DNA of 64,000 bases, taken from NCBI GenBank assembly GCA_902809985.1, contig CADDXC010000001.1, forward strand, positions 1,984,001-2,048,000. Direction: 5' to 3'. Each line of letters starts with the position of its first letter. The first letter of the stretch is position 1. A program made the position numbers and the translations under genes. Below, in pieces: positions 53,270 through 62,321 of the stretch. The notes below the pieces were generated by a model. It saw nothing but the letters and a program-made list of their open reading frames with translations. It did no database searches and was not told where the DNA came from. This DNA is from Clostridiaceae bacterium BL-3. Lineage in GTDB: Bacteria; Bacillota; Clostridia; Clostridiales; Clostridiaceae.

Positions 53270-54565
53270 CTACTCAGCAGGTATAACCTTCGTAATCTCA
53301 AACATATTATTCAATATATACCAATTTTGAGGGAAAGGCTGAGCCAGCGTCCAGTAACTTACTCCTCTGAGGCCGTATTCATTGACTAACCTGTACTTTG
53401 CCTGTATACTTCTCGCATCCTCAAACCAAACCACATGTTCTCTTCCCTCTTCATCCACATAATTGAAATATGGAGATTGCGCTCTCTCATCAAATTTTAT
53501 CTCTGCCCCATATCTTCTTGCCCTGTTCACTGCCTCCTGATGTCCTATGCTCTCTGCAAATTCACCGCCAGGCGTATAGGGTAATGTCCAGTCATAACCG
53601 TACATGGGTATGCCCATCAATATCTTATTAGGCGGAATTACGCTCACAGCATAATTTATTACTCTCCTAACCTCGTTGAGAGGCGCTACGGCCATAGGAG
53701 GGCCTCCTGACCAACCCCATTCGTAAGTCATTATTATAACAAAGTCCACTATTCTGCCATGGGAAGCATAATCATGAGCTCCATGCCATGCACCAGAGGT
53801 TACATCATATGTTTTAGGTGCCAGTGCGGTGCCGACTACATATCCCAGGGGATGAGCTTTTGATACCAGCTTTTCAAGAAAATTATTGTACCTTTCTCTA
53901 TCTGAAGGCGGAATTCTTTCAAAATCTATTACAACTCCATAATATTCTTTTTCATCCATGGTATCAATTATATTGTTTATCAAAGTATCCTGAAGGTTTT
54001 CATTGTTTAATATGGCAGATATTAAATCAGTATCAAAATTTGCACCAGATATATTTGTTACTGAAAGCAGTGGTGCTACTCTGTTATTTCTGCCGGCTTC
54101 AATTATGGTCTCATCCCTAAGAGGTGTAAGTTCACCCTGCTCAGTGACATGATGACTGAAAGGCGTTACATAGGTTAAATAGGGACCTACATTGTTCACT
54201 ACAGCTCTTTCCCGTTCAGCAGTGGATGGCTGTATAAATCCATTGGTTTCAATTACACCATAATTTTTTGAATTCTCTGGTATTCTTATTACCATGCCTG
54301 GATGAATAGATGCAGGATTTACAATGTTATTTAACTGAACTATGCTGTCTACAGAAACTCCAAATTTTTGGGATATGGACCATATAGAATCACCTGGTCT
54401 AACCATGTATGCCCTTTCTGCGCTAGGGATTACAAGGGATTGCCCCACTACTAGACTTTCCTCCGGTCGAAGACCATTGACATCCAATATGCTGTCGGGA
54501 ATAACACCAAACCTACGGGCTATGGACCATATAGAATCGCCTGAACGAACTACATATATATTCAA
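53270..54565 (-). CDS. LysM-GH18 hydrolase (SleL/YaaH type)
   Basis: Protein of 431 residues with two LysM domains (1-47, 52-97), each starting Y-V/M-V-R-x-G-D-S-I-W. A glycosyl hydrolase family 18 domain follows with the catalytic pattern VVIDFE (Glu216) and YGYDW, SYWTLAQPFP at the end. Homologues digest cortex peptidoglycan (N-acetylglucosaminidase SleL) in spore formers. No signal peptide is present, as expected for a mother-cell or spore-assembled enzyme. Confidence 0.9.
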   Translation of the reverse strand: MNIYVVRSGDSIWSIARRFGVIPDSILDVNGLRPEESLVVGQSLVIPSAERAYMVRPGDSIWSISQKFGVSVDSIVQLNNIVNPASIHPGMVIRIPENSKNYGVIETNGFIQPSTAERERAVVNNVGPYLTYVTPFSHHVTEQGELTPLRDETIIEAGRNNRVAPLLSVTNISGANFDTDLISAILNNENLQDTLINNIIDTMDEKEYYGVVIDFERIPPSDRERYNNFLEKLVSKAHPLGYVVGTALAPKTYDVTSGAWHGAHDYASHGRIVDFVIIMTYEWGWSGGPPMAVAPLNEVRRVINYAVSVIPPNKILMGIPMYGYDWTLPYTPGGEFAESIGHQEAVNRARRYGAEIKFDERAQSPYFNYVDEEGREHVVWFEDARSIQAKYRLVNEYGLRGVSYWTLAQPFPQNWYILNNMFEITKVIPAE

Positions 54566-54635
54566 AAACGTAGTACTCCTTTTTCACTTACTATCATTAA
54601 CCATTATATTCGTAAATTATATTTCTGTTCTAGAA

Positions 54636-55547
54636 CTAATTGTAAATATTTTTACTAAAATATCTATCTCCTCTATCTGGAAATATAACTACTATATTTC
54701 CCTGCTCTATAGTCTTTGACAATTTTATTGCTCCTGCCATTGCAGCACCTGAAGAGGATCCCACTATTAATCCTTCTTTTTTTGCTAATTTCTTAACCAT
54801 ATCGAAAGCCTCTTCATCATTTATTTTTATAACTTTATCAACTAGATCCATGTCCATGGTACAGGGAACAAAATTGTTTCCTATGCCTTCAACCGCATAA
54901 TGACCTTCCTCGCCGCCACCTAAAGTGGATCCCTCCGGATCTACCAGAACTGATTTTATATCCTTTATTTTTTCCTTTAAATATCTCGCAACCCCTGTAA
55001 AAGTACCTCCACTACCTGCTCCTGCTACAAGATAATTAATTCGTCCTTCCATATCCAAATATATTTCAGGACCTGTAGTTAAATAATGAGCTTGTGGATT
55101 ATCAGCATTTTCAAATTGCTTTAACGAAATTGAGTTTGGTATACTTTCAAGGAGCTCTTGTGATTTTTCTATAGCCCCAATCATTCCCTTATCTTCAGGA
55201 GTATTTACTATTTCTGCCCCAAGTGCTTTCATAAGAGTTTGTTTTTCAACAGAAAATTTCATTGGAACTACAAATATAACTCTATAGCCTTTGTTGAGGG
55301 CTCCCAGGGCAATACCCAAGCCAGTATTACCTGCAGTTGCTTCTATTACAGTATACCCTTTCTTTAAAATTCCCCTCTTTTCTGCACTTTCTATCATATA
55401 CGCCCCAATCCTGTCTTTTACACTGCCTCCGGGGTTGAAATTTTCTAATTTAGCAAATATAGACACACCGTCTTTTATATCAAAATTATTTAATTTTAAC
55501 ATGGGCGTATTGCCTATCATCTCTTTTATATCATTATAATATATCAT
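54636..55547 (-). CDS. mccA: O-acetylserine/cystathionine beta-synthase family enzyme (MccA/CysK)
   Basis: PLP enzyme of 303 residues. NPGGSVKDRIGAYMI holds the PLP lysine, EATAGNTGLGIALG and AGAGSGGTFTGVARYL are the phosphate-binding loops, and VGSSSGAAMAGAI lies near the end. EGHYAVEGIGNNFVP resembles the MccA group, which makes cystathionine from homocysteine and O-acetylserine; a plain cysteine synthase is the alternative. The operon with mccB and a YrrT-like methyltransferase under a Cys T-box favours MccA. The start at 55547 follows GGAGGGTTAACAAC. Confidence 0.85.
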   Translation of the reverse strand: MIYYNDIKEMIGNTPMLKLNNFDIKDGVSIFAKLENFNPGGSVKDRIGAYMIESAEKRGILKKGYTVIEATAGNTGLGIALGALNKGYRVIFVVPMKFSVEKQTLMKALGAEIVNTPEDKGMIGAIEKSQELLESIPNSISLKQFENADNPQAHYLTTGPEIYLDMEGRINYLVAGAGSGGTFTGVARYLKEKIKDIKSVLVDPEGSTLGGGEEGHYAVEGIGNNFVPCTMDMDLVDKVIKINDEEAFDMVKKLAKKEGLIVGSSSGAAMAGAIKLSKTIEQGNIVVIFPDRGDRYFSKNIYN

Positions 55548-55592
55548 GTTGTTAACCCTCCACCACATTTCACATTGCGCAATTATGCTGTT

Positions 55593-56735
55593 TTATTTAG
55601 AAAATTCCAATGCATTTTTCAAATCTTCTACTAGATCTTTTTTATTCTCAAGTCCTACGGACAATCTAATCAAATTATCCACTATTCCTATTTTTTGTCT
55701 TATTTCATAGGGTACTGCTGCGTGAGTCATTGTAGCTGGATGAGATATTAATGATTCAACTCCTCCTAAGCTTTCGCCCAAGGTTATAAGCTTCAATCCC
55801 TTAAAAAATTTATTTATATCTATACCCTCTTTTAAAACGAAGGATATAATTGCACCATACCCTGAAGCCTGGGATTTATGAAGTTTATATCCAGGATGAG
55901 TTGAAAACCCAGGATAATAGATCTTGTCTATTAGCGGATTCTCTTTCAAAAAATTGGCCACATATTCGGCATTCTCATTGTGCCTATCCATTCTAACAGA
56001 TAATGTCTTTATTCCTCTTATTAAAAGCCAGCTGTCAAAAGGATTTAATATGCCTCCCGTTGAGTTTTGAATAAAATGAACCCTTTCTCCTAATTCTTCA
56101 TTATTTACCACCAAAAGGCCAGCAATCAGATCACTATGACCGCCCAAATATTTAGTAGCACTGTGGATCACTATGTCTGCACCTAGTTTTATAGGCTTTT
56201 GAAGATAAGGTGTCATAAACGTATTGTCCACAATAGTTAACACCTTATTTTTCCTTGCTATTTCACTTATCTTATATATATCCGTTATGGTCATAAGTGG
56301 ATTGGTAGGTGTCTCAATAAATATTGCCTTTACATCTTCAGTAATGCTTTCCTCTACTTTTTGCAGATCACTGGTATCCACTAGTACATAATTTAAATTG
56401 AAGTTCTTGAATATTTTATCTATAACTCTGAAAGTTCCTCCATACACATTACTGGAAACTATTATTTTATCTCCGCTTTTGAAAAGCATCAAAGCCGCCG
56501 ATATAGCTGCCAGTCCAGAAGCAAATGCAAAACCTCTATATCCGCCTTCCAGATCTGCAATTAATTTTTCCAGAGCTTCTCTAGTTGGATTTCCCGTTCT
56601 AGAGTACTCATAACCGCTATTTTTGCCAAGCGCCTCCTGTTTATAGGTAGAAGTTTGATATATAGGTACACTGACTGCCCCTGTTCTTTTATCTCCATCT
56701 ATTCCTCCGTGTATTAACAATGACTCAATCTCCAT
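55593..56735 (-). CDS. mccB: Cystathionine gamma-lyase/synthase (MccB type)
   Basis: Trans-sulfuration PLP enzyme of 380 residues. SRTGNPTREALEKLIADLEG, FASGLAAISAAL, the lysine in IHSATKYLGGHSDL and SLGGVESLISHPATMTHA are the standard motifs. In Bacillus MccB cleaves cystathionine to cysteine. It lies between the methyltransferase and MccA genes, in the order yrrT-mccB-mccA, with no mtnN. The operon is controlled by the Cys T-box upstream. Confidence 0.9.
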   Translation of the reverse strand: MEIESLLIHGGIDGDKRTGAVSVPIYQTSTYKQEALGKNSGYEYSRTGNPTREALEKLIADLEGGYRGFAFASGLAAISAALMLFKSGDKIIVSSNVYGGTFRVIDKIFKNFNLNYVLVDTSDLQKVEESITEDVKAIFIETPTNPLMTITDIYKISEIARKNKVLTIVDNTFMTPYLQKPIKLGADIVIHSATKYLGGHSDLIAGLLVVNNEELGERVHFIQNSTGGILNPFDSWLLIRGIKTLSVRMDRHNENAEYVANFLKENPLIDKIYYPGFSTHPGYKLHKSQASGYGAIISFVLKEGIDINKFFKGLKLITLGESLGGVESLISHPATMTHAAVPYEIRQKIGIVDNLIRLSVGLENKKDLVEDLKNALEFSK

Positions 56736-56738
56736 AAT

Positions 56739-57374
56739 TTATTCTCCCTTCTTAATTCCACTTGCTATAAATATTCCAGTTTCAGTATATTCGCCTTTAC
56801 TTGAATAGGCCTTACATTTTAACTCTGTATTTTCAAAATTTATTCCACTAAATCCTGCTTCGACAAGCCAGGTACTTATCTGTTCATTGGAAAATCCCAG
56901 CCATTTATCATGCATTTCAGTTCTTGCCCACTCTCCATTGTGCTCTTTTACATCCGCTATGATAAATGCCCCGTCTTTTTTCAAAATCCTGTAAGCTTCT
57001 TTTACTGCTTTTCTTGCATCCACAACATGATGTAATGCCATGTTTATATACACAGCGTCAATGGATTCGTCAAATAGTGGAATATCCGTTATAGATCCCT
57101 TTATTGGATATATATTTTTAATCTTTCTATTTACAGCTTCATCATGCAGCTGCTTTAACATATTTCTCGAGTTATCAATAGAAAACACCAAATTTGCACT
57201 TTCAGCTAAAACCAATGAAATAAATCCCGTCCCACATCCTAAATCCACACATATTTTATCTTCTATATTAAACTTAGAGAGCACAATATATTTTAGTTTA
57301 TCCTCAAAATACTCTGACCTTATCACATTCCATTTATCTGCAATGGAATCAAAATACGATACTGAATTCATCAT
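56739..57374 (-). CDS. Class I SAM-dependent methyltransferase (YrrT-like)
   Basis: Methyltransferase of 211 residues. VCVDLGCGTGFISLVLAE is motif I, FSIDNSRNMLK motif II and IDAVYINMALHHV motif IV. In Bacillus the comparable yrrT gene leads the yrrT-mtnN-mccA-mccB operon for methionine-to-cysteine conversion. The acceptor is unknown. AGGAGGTTAATT precedes the ATG. It is the first gene after the Cys T-box terminator. Confidence 0.82.
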   Translation of the reverse strand: MMNSVSYFDSIADKWNVIRSEYFEDKLKYIVLSKFNIEDKICVDLGCGTGFISLVLAESANLVFSIDNSRNMLKQLHDEAVNRKIKNIYPIKGSITDIPLFDESIDAVYINMALHHVVDARKAVKEAYRILKKDGAFIIADVKEHNGEWARTEMHDKWLGFSNEQISTWLVEAGFSGINFENTELKCKAYSSKGEYTETGIFIASGIKKGE

Positions 57375-57418
57375 AATTAACCTCCTAATAAATATTAAAT
57401 TAATTTTTACTCATACTA

Positions 57419-57444
57419 TTTTTCAAATTCCGGAATTTGAAAAA
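57419..57444. repeat. 26-base perfect palindrome after the T-box terminator
   Basis: TTTTTCAAATTCC is directly followed by GGAATTTGAAAAA, between the T-box terminator (57451-57482) and the methyltransferase start. It is centred on CCGG. It could be an operator or a second RNA hairpin. Confidence 0.6.
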
Positions 57445-57753
57445 TAAAAAAACCTTCTGCCTCAATACAGAGGCAGAAGGTTTACTTCCGCGGTTCCACT
57501 CTGTTTATATCACATAAAATCAATTAAATTTACATGACAAAACTCTTTTTTTTATTGGTACAATCATACCTCAACGCTTTAACGGACGTTTCCGCTGAAA
57601 TCTACTATCGTTCAATCCAGTACTCCAAGATGCAATTCAATTACCACCAGTTAAAGTTTCCTCACACCCGAGGGAAACTCTCTCTTATAACTTTGTGTAA
57701 CCTACTCTTCCCATCATCGTAATTCTTAGTAATTCACTATGAATTAAATTTAC
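57443..57753 (-). promoter_or_regulatory. T-box riboswitch, cysteine type (specifier UGC)
   Basis: Minus-strand leader with GATGATGGGAAGAGTAG-type stem I start, the apical AGAGAGTTTCCC...GAGGAAAC loop, GAATTGCATCTTGGAGTAC with UGC (Cys) at the specifier position, the T-box GAGTGGAACCGCGGAAG and a terminator (AACCTTCTGCCTC paired with GAGGCAGAAGGTT at 57451-57482, then T-run). Uncharged tRNA-Cys should open expression. It precedes the methyltransferase-mccB-mccA operon. The start is estimated. Confidence 0.93.
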
Positions 57754-57759
57754 ACTCTT

Positions 57760-57788
57760 ATAATACTATATAAATTTATTTTGATCAA
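57760..57788 (-). promoter_or_regulatory. Promoter of the T-box operon
   Basis: Minus-strand TTGATC (57788-57783) and TATTAT (57765-57760) are 17 bases apart, just above the T-box start. Confidence 0.6.
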
Positions 57789-57952
57789 GTAAAAATTACA
57801 ACATAAAATTTAATTAACTGCAAATACTTCTATATTTTAATTTTATTATATACTCATTCTTATAAAATGTTACCAAATTACCCGATACTTTTATTCAATG
57901 GCTACCACTATTTTCAATCCACAACTGACAGAGAAAATACAAACTGCAAATA

Positions 57953-58108
57953 TCAGATACTTATCTCAGAACCATTGACTTTCCTATATTGGAGATAAAT
58001 TAACCTGTCCAACTGTTGACTTATCTCCAATATTTCTCCCTTGTAGAGATCCTCACTTTCAATAACCAATAAATTTAATTTTTCCCTTAATCGTTCTATT
58101 TGTTCCAT
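57953..58108 (-). CDS. Spo0E-like sporulation regulatory peptide
   Basis: Peptide of 51 residues starting MEQIERLREKLNLLVIESED and containing EILEISQQLDRLIYLQY, matching the Spo0E signature SQxLDxLI with the spacing used by aspartyl-phosphate phosphatases that dephosphorylate Spo0A~P. It is not long enough for most gene callers. GATGG lies upstream as a weak ribosome site. The region around it (57754-58334) is otherwise AT-rich non-coding DNA. Confidence 0.7.
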   Translation of the reverse strand: MEQIERLREKLNLLVIESEDLYKGEILEISQQLDRLIYLQYRKVNGSEISI

Positions 58109-58334
58109 AAATTTACCATCTTTCTTATAAATTCTAACAATCTTATTTAGTGTATTACTTTATTGTATAAATATTGCAATACACAAACCTTTTATAATAT
58201 ACCAGAAAAATACAATAATATCAAGAGTTAAAATTAACATTTTATATAACCTTTTCAAATACTTTCTATTGTATATTAATATTTAGGTATATAATATTGA
58301 TATATCAAAAATATCTGACAAGGAGAATAGTATA

Positions 58335-59375
58335 ATGAATCTCGATAAAATATTAGAACTTATTCCAAAGACAGACCTCCACTGTCACCTAGACGGCAGT
58401 TTAAGACCCGAAACTATCTTAGACATTGCATCTAAAGAAAATATACTTACTTCAGATATCGATTTAAATACTCTTGAAAAACAAGTTAAAGTTCTTGGGA
58501 AATGCAATTCTCTAAAACAATATCTTGATAAATTCAATCTACCTATAAAAATTATGCAAAGTGAAAAAAATATATACAGAGTGACTACCGAATTGCTGGA
58601 AGATGCTATTAAAAAAAATATTAAATACATAGAAATTCGTTTTGCCCCCTTTAATCATCTAGCTGGCAATTTAAAATCTGAACAGGTCATAGAAACCGTA
58701 CTTTCTGCCATGGATTACGGTAGAAAAAATTTAGGGATCATGTCAAATTTAATACTATGCATCCTAAGACAGGAGTCCCCTCAACTTGGGATAAAAGTTG
58801 TTGAATTAGCTAAAAAATACTTTTCCAGGGGAGTAGCTGCCATAGATCTTGCAGGAGATGAGACAAATTTTCCTCCAGAAATTCACAGTGAATCCTTTAA
58901 TTTAGCAAGAAAATACGGCATTCACCGTACAATCCATGCAGGCGAAACGGGTATTTCAGAGAACATATTAAAATCTATAAAAATATTACATGCAGAGAGA
59001 ATAGGCCACGGCACTTATGCATATAAAGACAAAGAAACCCTTAAATATCTGATAGAGCATGAAATTCCTCTCGAAGTATGTATAACCAGCAATGTGAATA
59101 CATCTGCCGTAAATTCCTACAGAGAACATCCAATAAAGAAATACCTGGATGAGGATATTATGGTAACAGTAAACACAGACAATATCACTGTGTCAAACAC
59201 AGATATAATTCAGGAATTTAAATATCTTGTAAAATACCAAAATTTCGATTTCAAAGATATAAAAAAGGTCACTGAAAATGGAATAAATTGTTCTTTTGCC
59301 TCTGAAGAAGACAAAAACAATTTGAGAAATGACTACTATTCTTTTATAAACAATACAAAAGCAATTGACAGTTAA
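58335..59375 (+). CDS. add: Adenosine deaminase
   Basis: Zn enzyme of 346 residues converting adenosine to inosine. [12 protein letters not shown] (His16, His18 metal ligands), HAGETG near 200, IGHGTYAY near 220 and NTDN near 275 are the metal and catalytic motifs. ACAAGGAGAATAGTAT precedes the ATG. It is followed by the bidirectional terminator that ends the suf operon. Normal family length. Confidence 0.95.
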   Translation: MNLDKILELIPKTDLHCHLDGSLRPETILDIASKENILTSDIDLNTLEKQVKVLGKCNSLKQYLDKFNLPIKIMQSEKNIYRVTTELLEDAIKKNIKYIEIRFAPFNHLAGNLKSEQVIETVLSAMDYGRKNLGIMSNLILCILRQESPQLGIKVVELAKKYFSRGVAAIDLAGDETNFPPEIHSESFNLARKYGIHRTIHAGETGISENILKSIKILHAERIGHGTYAYKDKETLKYLIEHEIPLEVCITSNVNTSAVNSYREHPIKKYLDEDIMVTVNTDNITVSNTDIIQEFKYLVKYQNFDFKDIKKVTENGINCSFASEEDKNNLRNDYYSFINNTKAIDS

Positions 59376-59385
59376 CAGAAAAAAT

Positions 59386-59427
59386 AGAGCACAAATATCA
59401 AATAATGGAGTTTGATATTTGTGCTCT
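59386..59427. terminator. Bidirectional terminator between add and sufU
   Basis: AGAGCACAAATATCAAA and TTTGATATTTGTGCTCT form a perfect 17-bp stem with an eight-base loop. The minus strand runs on into ATTTTTTCTG, ending the suf operon; the plus side GGGTTTTG serves add. Confidence 0.9.
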
Positions 59428-59443
59428 GGGTTTTGAATACAGC

Positions 59444-59893
59444 TTATTCAGAGACACCCTTCTTTCTTTTTTTTATAGCTTCCTCTAATGTATGCCAGGC
59501 GAGGACTGCACACTTCACTCTGGCAGGCATCATGGATATATTTTTAAGTGCTATAGCATCTTCTAATTTTTCCAACTCTTTTTCATCTGTAATTTCCTTT
59601 TTTATCATTCCTATAAATGTCTTAACATAATCCAAAGCTTCTTCAATAGTTTTACCTTTAATCAAATCTATCATTATAGATGTTGAAGCCTGAGATATGG
59701 CACATCCGCTTCCCTCATAAGCTATATCATCTATAATGTCTCCCTTGAATTTCAATGAAAGAGTTATATCATCTCCACAGCTGGGATTATGTCCTCTTTC
59801 TTTTAAATCAGGGTTTTTCAGCTCTCTCTTATTAGTGGTATCCTGGTTATGTTCTGTTATTATTTCAGAATACACAAGACTAAGATCGTCCAT
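59444..59893 (-). CDS. sufU: SufU, iron-sulfur assembly sulfurtransferase
   Basis: SufU-type protein of 149 residues. The conserved cysteines are in HNPSCGDDITL, EGSGCAISQAS and RVKCAVLAWHTL, with the SufU-specific insert before RVKC. It relays persulfide from SufS. The ATG at 59893 (AGGAAG upstream) overlaps the sufS stop by 14 bases. It is last in the sufCBDSU operon. Confidence 0.93.
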   Translation of the reverse strand: MDDLSLVYSEIITEHNQDTTNKRELKNPDLKERGHNPSCGDDITLSLKFKGDIIDDIAYEGSGCAISQASTSIMIDLIKGKTIEEALDYVKTFIGMIKKEITDEKELEKLEDAIALKNISMMPARVKCAVLAWHTLEEAIKKRKKGVSE

Positions 59894-61142
59894 ATCCCAA
59901 CCACTTCCTAACATTCTTAAGGGCTTCTATAAATTTATCTATTTCTTCATAAGTGTTGTAAAAATAAAAGCTAGCCCTGGAAGATGCTTGGATTCCTAAA
60001 TGTTTCATAAGAGGTTGTGCACAGTGATGTCCTGATCTAACTGCTACTCCGTAATTATTTAATATAGTTGCTACATCATGAGGATGAACATCTTTTACAT
60101 TAAATGAAATAATTCCACCTTTATTCTTGGCACTTTTAGGGCCATAAACCGTCACATAATCTATATCTGAAATTTTTTTAAGTGCATATTCCGTAAGTTC
60201 TTCCTCATAGGCTTCAATCTTGTCAAGTCCTATTGAATTTAAATAGTCAATAGCTGCACCGAGAGACACTGCACCTTCCACATTTTGAGTGCCGGCTTCA
60301 AATTTAAAAGGCAGCTCTGCAAAAGTAGCATCTTGTTCTGTAACATATTCTATCATATCACCACCACCTAGGAAAGGCGGCATTTCAAGGAGAAATTTTT
60401 CTTTTCCATAAAGTACTCCTATTCCCATAGAAGCTAGCATTTTATGACCTGAAAATACGAAGAAATCCGTATCAAGATCAGATACATCCACCTTCATATG
60501 AGGTGTACTCTGTGCTCCATCTACTATTGCTACAGCTCCTTTTTCATGAGCGTATTTTACAATATCTTTAACTGGATATTTCGTTCCAAGTACATTTGAC
60601 ACCTGAGCAATGGATACAATCTTTGTCTTGTCAGTAATTTTACTTTTATATTCTTCTTCAGTTATTCTTCCCTCTTCATTAGTATACATATATTTAAGCA
60701 CTGCACCTTTTACTCTAGCTACCATCTGCCAAGGGAGTATATTGCTGTGATGCTCTGAAATAGCAATTACTATTTCATCTCCCTTATTTACAAAATTCAG
60801 CCCATAACTATAAGCTATCAAATTTAAGGATTCTGTAGTATTCCTTGTAAATATTATCTCAGAGGATTTCTCTGCTCCAATAAAATCCCTTACTTTCTCA
60901 CGAGCTCCCTCATAAGCCTCTGTAGACGTGACTCCAAGATAGTGGGCACCTCTGTGGGGATTTCCATTTAAATTCTCATTATAATGTTCTACGGCTTTTA
61001 TGACAGAAAGTGGTTTCTGTGTAGTTGCTCCATTGTCAAAATACACCAGATCATTACCCTTCACTTTTATAGAAAGTATTGGGAAGTCCTTTCTTATCCT
61101 CTTTACATCTATACTCTCCTGTATTACATTTCCATTACTCAT
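59880..61142 (-). CDS. sufS: SufS cysteine desulfurase
   Basis: PLP enzyme of 420 residues. YFDNGATTQKP opens the family, SGHKMLASMGIG holds the PLP lysine and RSGHHCAQPL carries the catalytic cysteine. It is a group II desulfurase with an N-terminal extension. It overlaps sufD by eight bases and sufU by 14. Confidence 0.95.
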   Translation of the reverse strand: MSNGNVIQESIDVKRIRKDFPILSIKVKGNDLVYFDNGATTQKPLSVIKAVEHYNENLNGNPHRGAHYLGVTSTEAYEGAREKVRDFIGAEKSSEIIFTRNTTESLNLIAYSYGLNFVNKGDEIVIAISEHHSNILPWQMVARVKGAVLKYMYTNEEGRITEEEYKSKITDKTKIVSIAQVSNVLGTKYPVKDIVKYAHEKGAVAIVDGAQSTPHMKVDVSDLDTDFFVFSGHKMLASMGIGVLYGKEKFLLEMPPFLGGGDMIEYVTEQDATFAELPFKFEAGTQNVEGAVSLGAAIDYLNSIGLDKIEAYEEELTEYALKKISDIDYVTVYGPKSAKNKGGIISFNVKDVHPHDVATILNNYGVAVRSGHHCAQPLMKHLGIQASSRASFYFYNTYEEIDKFIEALKNVRKWLGYGRS

Positions 61143-62310
61143 TTATAATCCTCCTTTTAAGTTCTTCAGATAAAAACTTTTTTAAATCTTCTGCTGGAAT
61201 CTTATCAAATATAGGATTAAATCTAGCCTCTATAACCAATTTTTCCGCTTCACCATAATCAAAGCCCCTGCTCATCAAATAAAAAAGTTGATTCTCATCT
61301 ATTTTGCCTACACTTGCTGCATGCTGTCCGTCCACATCTTCCTCCTGGCAGAGAAGTATTGGAATAGTATCCGTCTTAACTGTTGGATCTAAAAGAAGAA
61401 CTTCTTCAGCCTGAGCTCCCTTGGATTTAGATGAGCCTCTCTTAAAATCTATATTTCCCTTAAAAACTTTTCTGGCTCTATCCTTCAGTACCCCTTCTAT
61501 GATCATATTACTTGTGCTCTTTTTACCAAAATGATTGGTGGTATAGTAAAGATCCTGTCTTCTGTCTCCATCAACTAAATAGGCTGAATATATATCTGCA
61601 CTGCTGTATTCCCCTTTTAAATCCGAATTATAATTTGTAACATTTATATGGCTTCCCATCTCTACAGTAATCCAATTTACTTTTGCTCCATTCTCCACCT
61701 GAGCCATATTCGAATCAAAATGGGTTGACTTATCATTCATCCTCTGAACTTTTATAACATCTACTACTGAGCCGCTCTTTGCAAATACTTTAGTCAAACC
61801 ATTGTGAAATGCATCTATGTCTTTATTTTCAGTACAATAATCCACCACTAAAGTAATTTTACTATTTGATTCGGCTACAATTATGTTGTGATCTATAACT
61901 GTAGGGTTGTGTTCATTTAAATTGAAATTAAGTCTTATAGGCGAATTCAAAATTTTATTCTCTGGAACTTTTACAAATATTCCTGAATTAAATCCGTTCT
62001 CCCCAAGTCTGACAAAATCTTTTGATACAGAAGTAGCATCTTTAAAACTAGAATATTGAGCAAGATTTTCTCCATCAATCTCCTGCATGAATTTTAAGGT
62101 TACCCCCTCAAAATCTTCAGCCTTAAAATCCATATACCCTGCATCATATGCCTCTATTTCAGGAAACTTATAATTATCAAGGTGAAAATTATTTAATCCA
62201 AGATGCTTCCATGTAGGTACATAGGCCTGATTTAGTCTAAACTCCTTCTTGTTTTGCAATTCGGAAATTATTCTCTTACTTTTGCTTAAATTTCCCCTAT
62301 TATCTATCAT
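61135..62310 (-). CDS. sufD: SufD scaffold protein
   Basis: SufD family protein of 391 residues with the right-handed beta-helix core (VNWITVEMGSH, TNHFGKKSTSNMIIEGVLKDRA) and the C-terminal RGFDYGEAEKLVIEARFNPI. It forms SufBC2D with SufB and SufC. It is 11 bases after sufB. Confidence 0.93.
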   Translation of the reverse strand: MIDNRGNLSKSKRIISELQNKKEFRLNQAYVPTWKHLGLNNFHLDNYKFPEIEAYDAGYMDFKAEDFEGVTLKFMQEIDGENLAQYSSFKDATSVSKDFVRLGENGFNSGIFVKVPENKILNSPIRLNFNLNEHNPTVIDHNIIVAESNSKITLVVDYCTENKDIDAFHNGLTKVFAKSGSVVDVIKVQRMNDKSTHFDSNMAQVENGAKVNWITVEMGSHINVTNYNSDLKGEYSSADIYSAYLVDGDRRQDLYYTTNHFGKKSTSNMIIEGVLKDRARKVFKGNIDFKRGSSKSKGAQAEEVLLLDPTVKTDTIPILLCQEEDVDGQHAASVGKIDENQLFYLMSRGFDYGEAEKLVIEARFNPIFDKIPAEDLKKFLSEELKRRIINE

Positions 62311-62321
62311 AAACTACCTCC

